NCBI GenBank assembly: GCA_030710605.1
Contig: CP092870.1
Coordinates: 55,637,532 to 55,701,531, forward strand
Length of the DNA: 64,000 nucleotides
Direction: 5' to 3'
From: Cordylochernes scorpioides
Taxonomy: Eukaryota > Arthropoda > Arachnida > Pseudoscorpiones > Chernetidae
Shown: piece by piece, positions 62,357 to 64,000 of the stretch
Layout of the letters: every line of letters starts with the position of its first letter
How positions within the stretch are numbered: the stretch's first letter is position 1
Translations under genes and position numbers: made by a program
Notes under the pieces: generated by a model
Databases searched by the model: none
What the model saw: the letters and a program-made list of their open reading frames with translations, nothing else
Told to the model about the DNA's origin: nothing

Positions 62357-62803
62357 TATTTGGAATTTGAAATTAATTATAGAGAGACATAAGATATCAA
62401 TGTAGAGTGAGAATCAAAACATCGAGGAATTTTATTATTCTTAAATATTATCGCTTTTCTACAACGAAATACCTCAGAAATCAAAATTGAGAAATGAAAT
62501 CAATAAAATAAAAATAAATGAAGATTAAAAATCGAAAGAAATAAATTGTAGAGTAGAAAAATCAATATATAGCAAAGCACATAGAAATTTGAAAAGAGAA
62601 TTGAATTTCTTGAATTATCAGTGATTATCAGCTGTAATGTTGAGCAGATATATAAAGGAAATTCATAGAAAAACCAGCGAATAATTAAAGAACAAAGAAA
62701 ATTGAGAGCAATGAAGATCTGAAAATGTCAACGTATAATATCGATAAAAAAAGGCAAGAAATATCAAAATTAATATAATAGATAGCGGAAACATCAACGT
62801 ATA
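62357..62803. other. AT-rich diffuse repeat background
   Basis: No gene; words such as 'aaaatcgaaagaaat' and 'gaaaatgtcaacg' recur loosely. Confidence 0.35.
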
Positions 62804-62977
62804 CAATAGAACCTCTCTGTAAAGGACACCTAATTGCAGATAAAATTTGTCCTATAGGGAGTGGTATAATTTTCTTGAAGAGTTACTATTTGGCAAATTG
62901 ACAATTTTTACAATGGAAACTGTCATTTGTTGAAAGGTGTCCTCTAGTGCAATTGTCCTCTGATGGAAGTTCTATTT
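62804..62977. mobile_element. pogo/Tigger-like MITE, family B, diverged
   Basis: Left end CAATAGAACCTCTCTGTAAA plus GGACACC after TA (62802-62803). The right end is decayed ('ggaagttctatttg'), so the boundary is approximate. Confidence 0.7.
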
Positions 62978-62989
62978 GGAATCAAAATG

Positions 62990-63425
62990 TGTCATCCACC
63001 TGCTCACTAGCTGGTTGATGGGTAGAGCAGCCAAACGCGGGCGTTCCAGCATGGTGACGCGCAAGAATGAAGTCCTCGTCCCGCGAAGCACCACAGCCTC
63101 CACGATGGTGCCATTGCAGAAATTTCGCGTAGGTTATCGCCCGCCAGGCACCGGCAGAAGCTGGAAAAGGAAGCCGCTTTCGCCAGAGTGCGTTGCGCGA
63201 GTGGGGGAAGCGGCAGGTCCTACAAAGTCTCTAATGGGAATCGACCCATCGTGAAAGAACCAGAAAGACTGGTGGGCATAGAAGACAGCAGCCCAAGATG
63301 CTGTGAAGGTTCAGGAACTGGGGTGGAGTCATCGCAAGGTGATCTAGCTCAAGGATCTCGGTGATCGCCTTCCAAATCTTAAGCAGCCGGAGACGGCGTG
63401 GCAGGAGCCAGGACTCAAGAGATAC
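62990..63425 (+). other. GC-richer insert, probable retroelement fragment
   Basis: Balanced composition and a 92-codon open frame at 62976-63254 (RAAKRGRSSMVTRKNEVLVP, then GYRPPGTGRSWKRKPLSPEC) suggest formerly coding DNA, perhaps a LINE or LTR element piece. No domain recognised; flanks are AT-rich background. Its borders are set only by the change in composition. Confidence 0.35.
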
Positions 63426-64000
63426 TAGTGATCTGCAGTTATAATATCAATATGAATAATCAGCGCTTAAAATCTAAAAATAACATCGAAAGAACTGCGG
63501 AAATCAAAATCAAAGTATAATGAAAATCTACAATAAGTGCATGCGGGTATCTACAGTAAAACCTCGGGAGTCTGTAAATAGCAACCGATCCAATCAGGAA
63601 AATAGAAGCATGTAAATACCAAGCAGAAATCCAAACACTGACACGTTTTTAATTAACAGCAAAGAATATCAAAATTAAACTAAGAATAAATTCGCTAATC
63701 AACATCGCAAAGTTATCGGGAATCTATACAGTACAAAATTAAGAAATCAGTAGAAAAAGAAAAAGCATGCTAAACACTGTTAATCATGAAAGCCAAAATA
63801 GGAGTAAAGCGGAAATTTAGAGCTAGGAACATCGAAAACTAAAGCAAAAATATTCCAAATATTTTAGGGGAAAATAATTAGAATATTTGATCGTTAGCTT
63901 TAGAATATTCCGCAAAGATAATCGAGAATAGAAATCGATGGAATAAATGAATCAATTTCGAGTAAGAAAGGTAATCAAAATCTAAAGATGGCAAATGAAA
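63426..64000. other. AT-rich diffuse repeat background
   Basis: Same loose repetition ('attaacagcaaagaatatca', 'aatcaacatcgcaaagttat') as much of 45-64 kb; no gene. Confidence 0.45.

Noticed and set aside
1-64000. CRISPR arrays or bacterial operons
   Set aside because: The tandem repeats lack unique spacers of constant length, and the gene content is entirely eukaryotic transposons.

Overview
The window is AT-rich eukaryotic nuclear DNA made almost entirely of transposable elements and tandem repeats in various states of decay. The mix (BEL/Pao, Ty3/gypsy, Penelope-like, two APE-type LINE families, Tc1 and mariner, hAT and pogo-like MITEs, Helitrons, a tRNA-derived SINE) points to a metazoan, most likely an arthropod; I cannot name the species. 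I see no convincing host protein gene. The only cellular gene I support is one tRNA-Gly(GCC) at 25909-25979. A 113-codon exon-like ORF near 20.5 kb and a 93-codon ORF at 36.7 kb are open questions.

Layout. 1-2.5 kb: BEL/Pao-type Gag/RT remnant behind a tandem-repeat leader. 3.5-8.6 kb: minus-strand LINE with RNase H, split by a hAT MITE. 9-10.9 kb: a complex repeat with a recent 547-bp duplication. 11.8-19.3 kb: a Penelope-like element with N-terminal GIY-YIG, CxC linker and RT (Naiad architecture), preceded by a hammerhead ribozyme and interrupted by a 3.4-kb gypsy element with very short LTRs. 19.6-26.8 kb: SINE, pogo MITE, hammerhead-like relics, Helitrons, minisatellites, a hammerhead-bearing tandem (retrozyme-like) array, and the tRNA. 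27.6-32.6 kb: truncated Tc1, solo LTR, two more Helitrons. 32.6-35.25 kb: second, 5'-truncated Naiad on the minus strand, joined to two hammerhead units. 37.6-43.9 kb: nearly complete BEL/Pao element with both LTRs and a 5-bp target duplication. 45.5-49.1 kb: GC-richer LINE bounded by (TC)n, with two more 3' fragments at 50.0 and 59.0 kb. From about 45 kb to the end these insertions lie in an unusual, highly diverged, repeat-like AT-rich background that includes a 39-bp array (55.5-56.8 kb), two mariners and SINE copies.

Main result: the same hammerhead-containing unit occurs (i) upstream of the GIY-YIG domain of Naiad copy 1, (ii) fused to the RT of Naiad copy 2 inside one AT-microsatellite-bounded insertion, and (iii) as an independent 345/346-bp tandem array. 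From memory of the literature, N-terminal-endonuclease Penelope-like elements were described as lacking canonical hammerheads, so a Naiad/retrozyme partnership would be new. Compensatory changes in two stems support the fold. A second, more decayed hammerhead-like family (about 21.9, 22.4 and 37.2 kb) and a Penelope-type hammerhead relic (31.3 kb) are also present.
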